Source: Candidatus Enterocloster excrementipullorum (GTDB lineage Bacteria > Bacillota > Clostridia > Lachnospirales > Lachnospiraceae). From it: DNA of 64,000 nucleotides. Position 1 is the first letter of the stretch; every line of letters starts with the position of its first letter. Of the stretch, positions 33,809 through 47,200 are shown piece by piece. The stretch spans positions 1 to 64,000 of the forward strand of contig DWWT01000030.1 of NCBI GenBank assembly GCA_019119575.1, given 5' to 3'. The notes beneath the pieces are model-generated. The model was not told where the DNA came from, ran no database searches, and saw only the letters and a list, made by a program, of their open reading frames with translations. The position numbers and the translations under genes are program-made.

Positions 33809-34446
33809 TCTTCAACTTCCTTCCTTTCCCTCATGCCCCGCTCCAGTATAGCAAGCTGCATGACTGCTGTTTTTTTGATTTTGCCTTTGTCTATGTCCGC
33901 CTCTGTCAAAAACATAAACATAACGGTCTTGGCTATCACCAGTGTGCCCAGCTCCAGCATCGAGCTGAGAAGTTCCTCACCGATCTCCGGATACCCCGCC
34001 GGATCCAGGCTTTCATAACAGCGATGGACAAATCGGGCAAACATTCCCTCCCTGTGCCATTCCCGTTCCAGCCGGAACATGCGTTCTCTGCTCTCCGGAT
34101 CATTGTGCAGACTGTGGTAAATGCGGCACACGCTCCACCCTGATTCATCCTCCAGGAGGTATTCCAAAAAACGCCTGCCGCCCCGGAAGGCATTGCCCTC
34201 CTCCTCACGGATAAATCTAAGAAACTGCTCCGTCATATCCTCCTTAAGCCTCCGGAAAATGCAGCCCAGCATGTCTTCCTTGTCCTTAAAGTAGCCGTAA
34301 AAGCTGGCCCTGGAAATACCGGCCCTGCCTATAATGCGGCTCACCGTAATCTCCTGATAGGAATGCTCCAGAAGCTCCTCTCCCATAGCCCGGAGGATAC
34401 CATCTTTTTTGTGATCCACCAGATTATAATACTTCTGTGTAGGCAT
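33805..34446 (-). CDS. TetR family repressor of the RND operon
   Basis: 213 residues. N-terminal TetR helix-turn-helix (SYQEITVSRIIGRAGISRASFYGYFKDKEDML), C-terminal helical ligand domain. First gene of a regulator-adaptor-permease operon, so it most likely represses its own operon and responds to pump substrates. A perfect palindrome TTGTTTA-A-TAAACAA overlaps the -35 box of the promoter (34520-34534), a good candidate for its operator. GGGAGGG lies before the ATG. Confidence 0.9.
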   Translation of the reverse strand: MPTQKYYNLVDHKKDGILRAMGEELLEHSYQEITVSRIIGRAGISRASFYGYFKDKEDMLGCIFRRLKEDMTEQFLRFIREEEGNAFRGGRRFLEYLLEDESGWSVCRIYHSLHNDPESRERMFRLEREWHREGMFARFVHRCYESLDPAGYPEIGEELLSSMLELGTLVIAKTVMFMFLTEADIDKGKIKKTAVMQLAILERGMRERKEVEE

Positions 34447-34506
34447 ACGCCCTCCCTTCCGAAAATATACCGGTTTCCACCTTTCTATAAATAATCACAA
34501 TTAAAC

Positions 34507-34534
34507 ATTATACGGGATTTTGTTTAATAAACAA
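34507..34534 (-). promoter_or_regulatory. RND operon promoter with palindromic operator
   Basis: On the minus strand TTGTTT (34529-34534), 16 bases, TATAAT (34507-34512). The 15-base perfect palindrome TTGTTTAATAAACAA (34520-34534) covers the -35 and part of the spacer, an arrangement typical for TetR repression. Confidence 0.7.
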
Positions 34535-34545
34535 TGTACACATCG

Positions 34546-34573
34546 AAAAAGACTGCCCAAAATATGTGCAGTC
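34546..34573 (-). terminator. Terminator of the second TetR gene
   Basis: GACTGC (34551-34556) and GCAGTC (34568-34573) form a hairpin; the minus strand continues with TTTTT. It separates the regulator gene at 34606-35235 from the RND operon promoter. Confidence 0.75.
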
Positions 34574-34605
34574 TTTCATAATTGTACAATTTTAGTACAT
34601 CTGTA

Positions 34606-35235
34606 TCAACTTTTGCTTTCCGGTTCCGGCAGCGGCTTCTTTTTTCCATCCGCGTCACGGCAGAGGGCCTCGCTGCGTCTGAGCGCCTCTGTTATGCTGT
34701 CACCAAAGAGCTGGCCAATCCGGTTCATCATCTCATCTATGGGCATCTTCATGCCGGAGTCCAGCCACTCCGCCATGTAACCGGAAATCGCGTTTCTAAA
34801 AAAACTGGCAATCAGCTTTTTATCCTCCTCGGAGGCTTCAATCCCCTGCGCGCGTATCTCTACCAGATGGTTAAAAAACACGGTGGATGTCCTTAAAAGA
34901 TAGCGGCGTACTTCTCCTTCGCCTGCCGACTGAAACATATTATAAAAAACATTTCCATGTTCTTTCAGTTCTTTAAATCCATCCCGCAGATTCTGCTCGC
35001 TGCTCTTTTTTTCCCATCCTGCGGCTTCTTTTTTCATTCTCTCAACAGCGTCCTGCACCCGCTGGTCCAAAATATCTTCCAGCACCTGATAAATATCCTG
35101 GTAATGATAGTAGAAGGTATTTCTCGCAATCCCGCAATCGTCCACAATATCCTTCACCGTTATCTTGTCGATGGGGCGCTCTGACAGCAGTTTAATAAAC
35201 GATTGGCAGATCGCTTTCTTGGTAAATGACGCCAT
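34606..35235 (-). CDS. TetR family regulator
   Basis: 209 residues from ATG 35235 (MASFTKKAICQSFIKLL), chosen because the TetR helix-turn-helix begins here (DKITVKDIVDDCGIARNTFYYHYQDIYQVLEDI) and GGGAG precedes it. The C-terminal domain resembles the TetR_C type also seen in DhaS-like proteins. Its first 44 bases overlap the end of the giant adhesin-sortase frame, so it is probably co-transcribed with that gene; its target is unknown. A terminator follows at 34546-34573. Confidence 0.85.
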   Translation of the reverse strand: MASFTKKAICQSFIKLLSERPIDKITVKDIVDDCGIARNTFYYHYQDIYQVLEDILDQRVQDAVERMKKEAAGWEKKSSEQNLRDGFKELKEHGNVFYNMFQSAGEGEVRRYLLRTSTVFFNHLVEIRAQGIEASEEDKKLIASFFRNAISGYMAEWLDSGMKMPIDEMMNRIGQLFGDSITEALRRSEALCRDADGKKKPLPEPESKS

Positions 35236-38200
35236 GCTCTCCCTGTTCCTCCTGTGATGCCTCTTCACTTCCGCTCTGCCTATTATACCCAAAATCCGAT
35301 GAAAACACAAGAGCCTGGACAATCAGGCGCTTTCCCGTTCCATGGCAGGTAGACAGCGTGATCAGCCGATCGCCGTTCCCGGGCCGGAGGCCCGTGTCAT
35401 AGAGAGAAGCCTCCCGCATGCGGGCAAAGTATTCCTCCTGTTTCTCTGCGCTCTGTGGGCTGCGGTACGGCTCACCGTCGCTGTCCCGCACGATTCGGCA
35501 GGAGACAATGGGGCACTCGATCCATTTTCCCTGCACATAAAGGCGGATCATCGGGTTTTTTTCAAAAAATTCCTTCTCCATATAGCGCTTCAGCTGGCCG
35601 AACATCGAACCATCTTTCTGATTATGGCCGTGAATGACCGTATTAAAGGAGATAAGGGGCACGGCGCCGCCTTCCATAAATAAGGTCCCTGCCTTCTGCG
35701 GCGTCCCGTCAAAGGCATGCTCCAGCCAGTACAGCGGCTCTTCCCCGTAGACCACCGGATAGTCAATCTCTGTCCCCGGTATCTGAAGCCACAACCTGTA
35801 ATCCGGATTCATTCGTTCAAGCGCCCGCTCATCAATCCCTTCGGCGCCATCCTGCTCCTTACCGCCATCCTGCCTTTCCTCGCTGTCCCGCCGCTCCCCG
35901 CTGTCCTGCTTTTCCTCGCCTCGTGCCAGCTCCTGCACGGCCTGATAAATTTTCCTGCCTTGGCGGTAGGAATCCTGAATTTTCATAACCTTCCCGCACG
36001 CCCAAATCCCGGTTCCAAGAAAAATAAGCGCTCCGATCAGCAGAAATCCCCCTGCTATGTTTCGTCTCCGCAGCATCCACACCGTTCCCGCAAGCAGAAG
36101 AACCGCGGCAGAGAGAACGAGAAGCCGGCTATTTTCCGGAAACCGGCTTTCTCCTTCCGGCACAGCGGCCCCGGGCACATCCGGTATTTCCCGGATGGCC
36201 TCCCCGCTCTCCGATATCACCCCCTCATAAAGCGCCACGCAGTCTCTTAACCGCCGCTCTCCCCGCGCCAGAATGCGCAGTTTCCCATTTTCCGCTCCTT
36301 CTGTCTCCCACTCCACGTCCGTAATCCGGTAGTCCGCCTGATCCAGGCCCGCCTGCTTTACAATCGCCTCCCCCATAAAAGACAGCTTCTCCAGCTCTTC
36401 TTTCTCTATCAGCTCCTCTCCTAAAAGATAGTAATCCTCCCCCTCTCCCTCGAAAGACAGCTCCAGCGAGAAGTCCGGGCTCCACCGCTCATTGATCCAG
36501 GTGAGTCTGCTTCGCGGCAGGAGCACCTGCCGCGATTCACCGGACGCCTCGTCAGAGATGGGAATCCAGGCTCTGTCCGGCACTTCTTCGCTCCCCTCCA
36601 AATCCTGGTAGTAAATGCGCTGGGAGACATAATGCAGGCCGGGTTCGGCCTGGCTGGCGGCCTGTGCCTGATCCGCAGTCTGTATTTGCCCTGCGGCGTG
36701 CATCTGACCCGCGGCCTCGGCCTGACCCGTCCGCATGCCGGCAAGGCAGAGGACCAAAATGATCAGCATCCCTCCCTTTGCTTTCCTTTTGCGGATCAGA
36801 AGATATATGCAGAGTCCCGCCCCCGTCAGGCTGAGGCCTGCCAGAACGGCCAATGCCTCAATAGGCGATGTGTCTCCGGTCTTAAAGATCCTTCCTCCCG
36901 GCTGGTAAGTCCCCTGGCCAAACCGGTCTTTTACCGTGTAGGAGCCGGTAATCCTTCCAATAACCGTCGGAATCTTAAAGTTGTACACCACCGTATTTCC
37001 CGCGGCCTTCCCTTCTTCGTCCACAGTAAATGTATAAGCGGCTGCTGAAATTTGATACCCCTCCGGGGCCTCCCGCTCCTCTATCCTGTAGGTTCCGGCC
37101 CCCGGCGGATAAAACATGAGAAGTCCGTCGGCTCCCGTGGTGCCCTCAAAATATTCCGTTCCATTCTCTCCCTGCCAGCTTACGGCAAGGCGCGCGCCGG
37201 CCAGCGGCTCCCCGGTCGCCCCGTCTTTTTTATAAATCGGAACCTCCATGCGGCCGTTTGTAATCTCATATACACCCTTTGCCGCTCCCGGCCCTTCAAT
37301 GGTAAAGCTGTGAATTTCCCGTTCGACCGCATAGCCCTCCGGCGTCTTTGTCTCGGCTATCGTATAGGTCCCAGGGCCCGGACGTTCGATGCGGATCAGG
37401 CCGTCCGCTCCACTGACCGCTCTCTGTATTGCTTGTCCCGCGGCATTATATATAGTAAATTCCGCTCCTGCCAAAACAGTTCCGCCCAAATCCGTCTTTT
37501 TAAACAGAAGATACGACGGTTCCGGTGTGTCATCCCCTCCGCCGCCTCCGCCATGATGCGTAATCCGGGTATTGGGGTAAGCAAAGGTCTGCTGCACGCC
37601 TGGGGCATCCGTTATCTCGATCTCCTTATCCGCCCCTTTCTTATAACCCTCCGGCGCCTCCAGCTCCCGGATGATATAGATGCCGGGTTTTAGGCCGTAG
37701 AAACGCTGGCCCTTCCCCGCCTCACTGGTCCACTCGCCCGCAACCTCCCCGGTTTCCTTATGGATCAGCTGCAGCCTGGCCCCGCCTAACAGCTCGCCCG
37801 TGGATGCGGAGGTCTTCTCAATCTCCACGATCACAGAGAAATTCTCCATCACAAGGCGCGGCACCTCTTTCATGCCGTCCGCAATGCTAAAATAGATAGG
37901 CTCTGCCTGGACTTTTACGCCCTCCGGGGCCCTCACTTCCACCAGCCGGTACTCCCCGGCGATGAGCCCCTTGGCAAGATGGGCCTGCTTTCCGCTCTCC
38001 CATTCCTCCACAGGCTCCCAGGCATCCCCCTCTTTTCTTTCAATGCGCAGAAGGGCTCCCTCCAGAAGCTCGTCGGTTCCGCCCAGCTTCTTTTCCACCT
38101 CCACCCGGTTGCTGTCGTTGGTGGGCTCATAGGTCAGGGGAATCACCGCCGTCTTCTCGTCCACATATTCAAAGGAAAACTCCCAGGGCGCCAGGGTGAG

Positions 38201-41200
38201 CATGTGGTCCGGGGCCGCCTTGGTCTCCTCACACACGTAGGTGTAGAGCTTAAAGCTCCCGTCCCTGTCCAGGTATCCGATGGGCACCGGGTCAAAGACA
38301 GCTTTTCCATCCGCATCTGTCACCGCCTTCTGGCACTCGATTCCCAAAGTCTGATTCGTAAGGGTAAACTCCGCCCCCGCAAGTTTTACTTCCGGGTTGT
38401 CCGTATCGCTCTTTATCACCGTCAGGATCCCCTCCGGGATTTCGTCAATCATCTCTGCCTTCTGGATGATCTCCGTATCCGTCACCGTGAACGGAATGTC
38501 CACGGACTGCAGAAATCCGTAGGGTGTGGTCTCCTCCCGGAGGATATAGTCCCCCACAGGGATGTACTCCACCAGATGGGGCTTCAAGTCCCCCACTGTG
38601 AGGCCCTCCGGTATCCGTCCGGCCGCCGCGTCTTCCTCGGTGTACACCCCGTCCTGGCCGCTGACCCACCGGGCCGTCACATCCTGGTACTGGCCATCCT
38701 CCGTCGGCTGGTGCAGCACCAAGGGTTCCTCACGCACCTCACCGGTTTCCTTATCCACAGGGTAAATGGCGAGCACCGCCCCCTTGACCTCCTGCCCGCC
38801 GGTGACAGTTACCTTGTCCACGGACAGCCGCAGGGGTTCCTCCGCCATATCGGCAAAGTGTACGGTTTCCAGATGCCCCGCATCCTCGATGGTAATGAGC
38901 ATGGGCTCTGCCGTGGCATAGCCCGCCGGGGTGCCGGATTCCACCAGCACGTAGTTTCCCACCGGAAGGTATTCCATGCGGACAGCAGCAGTTTCCGTAT
39001 AGTACCAGCGGCCCTGGAATGTATTGGGGATGGCCTGGTACTGGTAGTCATACTTGACGATTGGATTGTTCCCTCCCGCGTCCGGCGTTACCCGGCCGGT
39101 GGCTGCCACCTCCTGGCCGTCCTTATAGGTGGCTGCCCGGAAGGTGAAAATCCGATCCTCCTCATCATATAAGGGCACGCCCTCCCCGTCCGTCAGGGGC
39201 TTCCCGTCCCCGTCAGCCTTTGCCCGGTACAGGGTCAGGTAGGCCAGGCTGTCCTCGTACATCACATCCTGGTTTTTGGCGTCGGACTTTTTCACCTCCA
39301 GGGCGGTAAAATCATCTTCCATCACAAAGCTCTGCACATGGCCCGTCTCCAGCACGTCCACGTTCACGGCCTCGGACTGCACGTATCCCTGTTCATAGGG
39401 GCAGATGGTCTCTTCCAGCACGTAGGGGCCTACCGGCAGATGGTCGATCCAGTAGGGTTCGGCAGTGGGGACAGGGTTTCCCTCCCCGTCGAGCTTCTGG
39501 TTCCCGCCGTCATCATAGGCATAGCCGCTGATCCAGCTGGCAACCGCCTCCCCCTTCCGGTACTTCCCGTCCCCGTCCGTCAAGGGCTTCCCCTGGCTGT
39601 CCGCCAGGGCCTTATAGAGGGTCATCTGCGCCCCCGCGATCTCCTTCTGGGTCCGGGTATCCACTTTGGCAAAGGCATTCCTGGTAAATGCATTCTGCAG
39701 GAAGAACGTCTGCTCCTCCTCGGTCTCGGAGAGGATGATCCCCAGATATTCCGCCTGGATATAGCCCTGGCTGTAAGGCGCTTCCCGCTCCTCCAGGATA
39801 TAGGCCCCAAAGGGCAGGCGGGCAATCAAATGGCCTTCCTCCGGGGTCTCTGCTGCCCCGGACGGGCCTGTGCTTTCCCCGCTCGTCCAGCTCTCCTCCT
39901 TTGTCACCACCTCCCCGTTCTCGTAGTAGATGGGCAGGCCGTTCTCATCGTCCACGGTCTCTTTGTTGACATAAATCTCCTTGATTGTTCCGTCCTCGTG
40001 GACCCGGATGGAGCGCACCAGCTCCTTCCCCCCCGCATCGTCCACGGTGTAGGCCAGAATCCGTCCATAATCATCATAGACATAGGCCATGCCCGTCACC
40101 GGGTCCGCATGGCAGATGGGGTTCCCGTTTTCATCCAACACGGAGAGCTCCCCGGTGTCCGGGTTCTCCCACAAGGCGTTGTCTCTAATCCCCCGCTCGT
40201 TTAACGGATACGGGAGTTCGCTCACCCGCTCCAGTTCCGAAAGGTCGTAGAAATACAGGCTTACCGGTTCATTGTCCACCTCCACGGCATCCCATACGGG
40301 CAGGGCCGCCGGGCCGCCATCCCGGCCCGTGACGCGCAGCTCCTTGTGGGTCCCGGTGTTGGTGCCGATAATCTCCTTCACCTTCCCGTCCTCCCAGACA
40401 GCCTCCACTCCCTTATAGGTGTTCTCCCCGGTCTTTTCCAGCTCAATCGCCCGATACAGGGCAAGCTCTGCCCCGGATACGGGGATGGAAAACCGGATCC
40501 CTTTTCCCGTGAATGTGCCGTCCCTCTCATAGAGAAGCTTCACGCCCTCCATGGCTTTTAACTCCTTCTCCGTGCCCTCGATGATCTGTTCGGAATAGCT
40601 GTCCATGGGCTTCGTTACATAGCCGTACCACTCCTGGGTTTCCGGGTCGTAGGCGATATCCCGCACGTCCCCCCGTTCCTCCAGCTTTTCCTTCCGGCCG
40701 CGGACCTCATAGATCAGGCGGTCGCCGGCGTCGTTTACCATAAGCTCCCCGTCAAATCCGCCGCTCGCCTCTTTTTCGCCCTGGGCGTCGGTCTCCAAAA
40801 GGCCGTTTTCGTTTCCTGTCAGGGAATCCCCGTCCTCCACCTTGTAAATCCGGGCCCTGGAGGGGTAGTCCTGCACCGGGATCTGGCTTACGGTCTCCGT
40901 CCCAAACTTGTTGGTATCCCCGTCCACCGGGATGGCATACTGGTACTGATAGGCTTCCTTTTTCACATAATTCCCGCCGGTGCCGTCCCCGGGCCGTTCT
41001 TCCTCGTAATAGGTTACGGCATCGGCATATATCTCAAAAGCCACGGGGCGGCTCTTTGCGTACCCTTCCGGCGCCTCAACCTCCACCAGGACGTAAGCCC
41101 CGGCTCCCAGGGGCCCATACGTCTCAATATAGCCCACCGCTTCCTTCTCTATGTCCCCGTCAATCTCCACCTCCCGCAGGGTGGCATAGGCCCGGAAGAT

Positions 41201-44200
41201 CCCCTGCTCATTGCCCTCCCGGTCTAACTGTACAATGCGCTGGCTCTCGTCATAGAGGGGGATTCCCTCTTCATCCAGTCGGATGGGCAGGTCGTCCATG
41301 CTGCTGTTGCTCTCCCCCACCCGCGGGTACAGGATGGGGTTCCCGGCAATGTCTGTCACCGGCTCCCCGGCAGCGTCCACCGCCTCACCAAAGAGCACCT
41401 CCCCGGTTCCGCCCACGGCGTTCGTGCCGGTCTTCTCCACGTCCCGCTTGGCGGCGTAGATCTTGAAAAGGGCGCCGTCGTGGATGATGTTCTCCCCGGT
41501 CTCCTTATCCAGCTTTTCGATGCGCAGCCCGGTGCGGTAATACCGGTTCTCAAAGTCCTCCTGGGCGAATGCCACGTAGTTAAAATCCTCCCCGCTGCCC
41601 GCAGGCTCCAAGGTCTCGATGTCCCCGGTATCCGGGTTTTCCCGGTCCACTGCCGGGGCCAGGATGGTCCAGGGCACCAGCATGGGGGCGTATTTCCCCT
41701 CCACCGCCGTGCCCATGCCCTTCATGGTGGGCACATTGTCCCGCACCTCGGCCTCCCCGGAGGCGGTCTCCGCCCCGGTGTAAAAGACCCCGTCCCTGGT
41801 CCCGGCGTCCTCGCTCTGGCTGGTGTAGCCCTTATAATAGGCCTTTACCGCCTCGTTGGCCCCGTCCAGGTACGCTGCCTCGTAGGGCTGCCCGGAGGTA
41901 AGGCTTAAGCCCGGGCGCACGTCCTTGTCCAGCCCGTACTTAAAGACTTTAAAATCCCCGTCCTGGCCATGGGCCTCTATCACATGGGTCTCCTCATTGA
42001 AGCGGATCTGGTATTTGCGGATTAAATCCTCCGGGGTATCCGCGCTGTTATAATTAAAATAGGGGCTCCCCAGTCCATAGTCCGCTTCCGTCTCCCCGGT
42101 GTTGGGATCTTCCTCTATATTCGGCACAAAGGGCAGGGTGATTTCCTTTGGATAGTCGCTCTCATAATGCCGGTTGGCCAGTTCCTTCTCGATGTCCCGG
42201 GCGGTCTGCTCCACGATCACGTAGGTGCCGTAGGGGAGCAGGATGGAATTGTTGTAGTAATCATCCTGCCCGTCCTTTGTATTGCACTGCAGGGTGGTCG
42301 GGTCTCTGTCTGTCCCGCCCCCCGCGTCCCCGTCCCAGGGGATGGCCAGGCGGCTCTCCAGGCCGATATACCGGTCCAAATAGGCGGATGCCTCCCCCTT
42401 GGCCCGCTCCAGGGCCCGCTCGTACGCCCTGTCGCTTGCAAGCCCCGGCTCCGCAGCCAGCAGCTCCTCCTTGTAGCCGTCCACATCATAATAGTCCAGG
42501 GCAAACTGGCGCAAGGTCTTTTTCGGGTATCCTCCCGCCCCCTTCTCAGCCGCCCCATAGAGGGCGTCAAAAAACTTCACGTAGTTGCAGGTCCCGTCCT
42601 CTTTCTTCTCAAGGAGCGGCGTCCCGCCTCCCGCTTTCGGCGGAAGGAAGACAGGCTCCACAGCCTCCGGGAAATTTTCCTGGGAAATGTCCTCACTTAT
42701 GAGGTTCCCGGCCTCATCCGCGTACAGGTTCTCCAAGTTGCTCTTCAGGTAGAGCTTAAAGGTGAACTGGCTTACTATCTTCCCTCCCTGGCCGCCGTTC
42801 CCTCCGAAAAGTCCCATAAGGGCGGTAAAGGGGTCATTGTGCACCGAGCCGTAGGTATTTGCCCCGTCGTACTCCGCCTGGGAGATGTCCTTGGTCACTT
42901 TGATGGCCTGCTTGATGGCCCGCTGCTGCACCGGCACCGGGGTTTCCTCGGTGCCGCCGTCCTGTACCGGTACGGTCTGGCCGGGGTAGGGGAGACGGAC
43001 ATCTTCCATGTAGGTACCTTCCTCAAGCTCCGTGCCCGCGGCATAGGCGCTGGCCCCGGCGCCCTCCACCTGGATTAAATAATCACAATAGGGCATCTCC
43101 TGGCCTTCGTATTCAATTGCGGCCTGGGCGGTTACGGCCCGGTAGGTGGCGGTAAGGGCTTCCGTCACGTTTTCCCAGTCGGTTTCATTGTCTATATGGA
43201 AGGAATAGATGCCCGCTGCCACGTCATAGGAGGCCCCAATCTCCGTCAGTACCTCATCCTGGTAGGTTACCGGGCGTTCCTCATAGATGTAGACGTACTC
43301 CATCACCGGGATGGGATTCCCCTCCGCATCCAGAATCCGCTCGCCTTCCTGATAGGTTTCATATGCGGGCAGGTACACCGTCTCTATATAGCCTTTTAGC
43401 TCTTCCCCTTCGGGCACCTCCTGCAGAATGGCCCGCTTCTCCTCCACGGATGCCGTCCGGCTTGTCAGCCGGTACTCCCCCGGCTCATAGCACAGCCAGT
43501 AAGTAAACGCGCCGCCGCCCTCCAAAGACGCGGATTTGCGCACATAGAGCTGCTGCCCCAGGGGTTCATAGACCGCCGGGTAGGCGTCATCTCCCTCCGA
43601 ATAGTCGTAGAATACCCGGGCATGCCACTCCCCGTCTTCCTGATAAATAGACTCCACTGCCCCGCAGTCATAGAAGCTGTGCTCTGTGAACCAGTCCAGG
43701 AGGGCCGCGGCGGCCTCCCCGTTGGCAGAGTACCCAGCAAGGGACAGGTTCTCCCAGGGGCTTCCCGGCATATCCGGCACATCATAGCCCATCTGGCTTA
43801 ACATCCCGTTTACCTGATCTGCCAGATACTCCCCATCGATGGCCCCATCCCACTGGGAGGTATCCTCCGCCTGGGCCGTTCCCGTGGGCCGGGGCGCAGT
43901 GCGGTAGCGGTAATATACGGTCTCCCCGGCAGGCGTCCGCTCATCCGTCCCGCTGTCCGAGCCCGTATCCGTTTTCAGGATGGGGTTCCCGTCCGGTCCG
44001 GTCTTATATTCCCCGCCCTTGGCGGTCTGCCAGACCGGGTTCCCGTCGGCGTCGGTCTGCTGCTGCCAGCTGCCGCTCACCGGCACCTGCTCCATCTCCG
44101 TGCGCTCGGTCACATCCACCCGGTAAAACCTCGTCCCCTCCGGGTAGCCGGTTACTTCTACGTCGTAGCCGTTTTCCGTCTTAAAATATCCCACGGTGAA

Positions 44201-47200
44201 GTCATTCCAAGAGCCGTCCGCTTCCATGTCCGTGTTGTAGGTGAAGCCCCGGGTGACCAGCGCCTGCCCTGCTTCCCGGACGGTTGTCACGCCCTCCGCT
44301 TCCCGGTTGGTCTCCGCCCGGTTTTTGCCGTTCACGGAGAGCTCATAGCCCTCGGAGCGGCTTAATTCCATGATATAATAGCTTCCAAGGAACAGAGGGC
44401 GGCCAATCCAGCGGCTCCCATTCACCGCCCCATAGTCCGGGTAGGCAACCGTCCCAAAGCCTTCGGGGGAGGAGGTGATGGAGCCGCCATCATAGAGGCT
44501 CTCCGGCCCCGTATCCCCATCCGGGGTATGGATGGTGCCGTCCTCCTTTACATAGCTCCCCGGTTTCTCCGTATTGACCAGGAAGGAGGCGTCCCCGTTT
44601 TTGTCGGTGGCGGCCACAGCCACCAGGTCACCCGCGTGGTAGATCGCCCCGGATTTCCCATCCGGGTGCACAATATCCTGGGCGGCAAAGAGGCCGTAGA
44701 CCGCGCCCTCCAGCGTGGCGTCCCCCTGGGTTTTCCCCTCGCTTCCCTCCGGATCCGCCTGGTAGAGCTCCAGGTCCCGCTTGTTGATATGAATACGGCC
44801 CTCCGTCCGGTGATCCCAGACCTTGAAGGTGTAGAGGATGGTGTCCGGGTCACCATAGGCGGAGATGTCTATGGGCGGAAGGTCATCATCGATAAAGTCC
44901 GGAAATGAGACCGTGACGCTGCCGTCCTCCCCCTCGTCTTCCTCTTCTTCCCCATCCCCGGAGAAGAAAGAGATCATCCGGCTGACAACGGAGGGCTTCC
45001 CATCTTCCCTCTCCACACCGGGGCCGCCTGCTGTCCCGTCATCCTCCGCACTGCTCACAGAGATATCCGTATCAATGGAGACCGGATGGCGGGTATAAGT
45101 AAAGGAGCGGACGCCGGGGTCTTCCTCCGGTTCTTCTTCTGATTCTTCTTTCGGTTCTTCCTCTGTCGGTTCCTCTCCGGCTGGCTCTGTGCCTATATCC
45201 GCTGCCGTATCTGCCGGGTCAGAAGCTTCCTCCTTCCCGCCAGGCGCCTTCCCGCTTTCCTCCGGCTCCTCCCCGGCGGATTCTTCCGGGGATTCCCGCG
45301 TGGATTCTTCCGTGGGTTCTTCTTCGGATTCTTCCTCCGTTTCTTCTTCCCGTTCATCCCGTGACTCCTCCCGGGCAGCAGTCTCCGTGTCCGCAGCTTT
45401 TTCATCCCCTGTGGGGGAAGCGGTCAGAAAACCGAATATCCCCATATGACGGCTGACAGACGCGCGGGCCTGGGCCTCCCCCGGAGCGCTGCCGCTATCT
45501 GAATCGCTGCTGCCGTCTGAATCGCCGCCGCTGTCTGAATCGCTGCCGCCGTCTGAATCGCTGCTGCCGTCTGAATCGCCGCCGTTGGAAGAAGCAGCCT
45601 CCCCCTGCCCGTCAGAACTACTGCTGTCCAGGGAACCGGAAGAATCTTCCTCCGTATCGCCAGATGTGCCCGCAGATGTATTTCCGGATTCTGTGGAATT
45701 CCCGCCGGAGGTATCGCCAGATTCCTGGGCCTCTCCACCCTCACCGGCGCTGGTGCCGGAACCTTCCCCAGTTTCCTCATTGGCATCACCTTCCGTGTTA
45801 CCTTCGGCATTTTCTTCAGATTCTCCGCTGTTTTCCGCGTTCTCCGCTCCGTCGCCGCCGGCGCCGGCTTCGTCTCCGGTTCCCGCGGCATCCCCGGTTC
45901 CATCTGTCGGTTCCCCAGCGCTTTCCCCGTCTCCTGCTTCTTGGCTGCTGTCCGCTCCGGCAGCCGGGCTCTTACCGTCTTCCGCTCCTGCAGAACCTGT
46001 CCCCGCATCCGCTTCCGGCGTCTTTGCGGGAACTTCTGCTTTTGTCTCTGCCGGCTTTGTCTCCTTCTCCTTCTTCTCTTCCTCCCGCTCCTCCGTCATG
46101 GAGCGCCGCTCATCCAGGGACAGCTCTGCCTCCCCCGGAAGGTCATAGGCAAGGCCCCGGCTCCCCTCCATTGTTTCTGTCCCTAGAGGGTAATGGAAAT
46201 CAATAGGCTGGTCGGAGGCCAGAGGCGACGCGGCATACGTTCCCATGCGGCTTTCCCCTCCGGCCTGGGCGGAGACGAGGACAACCGTCTCAATATCCTG
46301 GTCGTCGTTGTGGTTCCCATGGACAATGTAGCCGGTCCGGGCTGTCTTTTCCTCCAAAGTATAGCTGTACTCCAGGTTGATAAAGTTCTCATACGTCTCA
46401 TCCCGATCCGCCAGCATGGCCTCCTGGGCGGAGGTGTCTTCCTCCCGGTTTTCCTCATCCGTGTTGGGAACATGGAAGTCACAGGTAGCCGCGCACATCT
46501 CCTGCAGGGCCATCCACTGCTCCCTAAGGCGGGCATTTTCCTCCTCGCAGCCGCACTCCTCCTCTTCTTCATGGTCGCACTCCACCCATTCCGGCGCGGG
46601 ATGCCCCATGCAGTAAGTCTTGCTGTAACTGTAATAGCGAAGGTCGCTGTGGGCGGCATAGCCGTTTTCATCCGTCGTAATGGTGTCACAGATGTAGTCC
46701 TGCTCGGGTTCCGGGGACATGCAGTTTATATACACCTGGCCCGTCGTGCCGTCCGGCTCCCCTTCCGTGTAGCCATCTTCGTTAACCTGGGATAAATCGA
46801 AGTCCTCCCAGACGTTGAAGGTCGTCCCCTCCAGACGCTGATTTGTCTCTGCACAGTATTTCTCCAGGTCAATGCTGTAATTGGATTCGAAGACCTCGCT
46901 GTGGCGGTAGACCTTAAATTCCGGAACATCTATATCCGGAGCCGGACTGTCATTGACAGAAAAAGACACGGATGCCGGAAGGCTCTCCCTCTCCAGCCAT
47001 CCGAACTGGCTCTGCTGGCCCCCATTCACCGGACTCAACAGATATAAATAATATCGGCTGCTCACCCCATTAAGAGGTGCGGACTGAACCGTACCCGTTG
47101 GCTGCCCGGAGCCATTGTAGCGAAATGTGATGCTGTTTCCATCCGAAGCCAGCGCATAGCTCCATCCCTCCCCCGGAAATGTCCAGGCGGCTGTCTTTAG

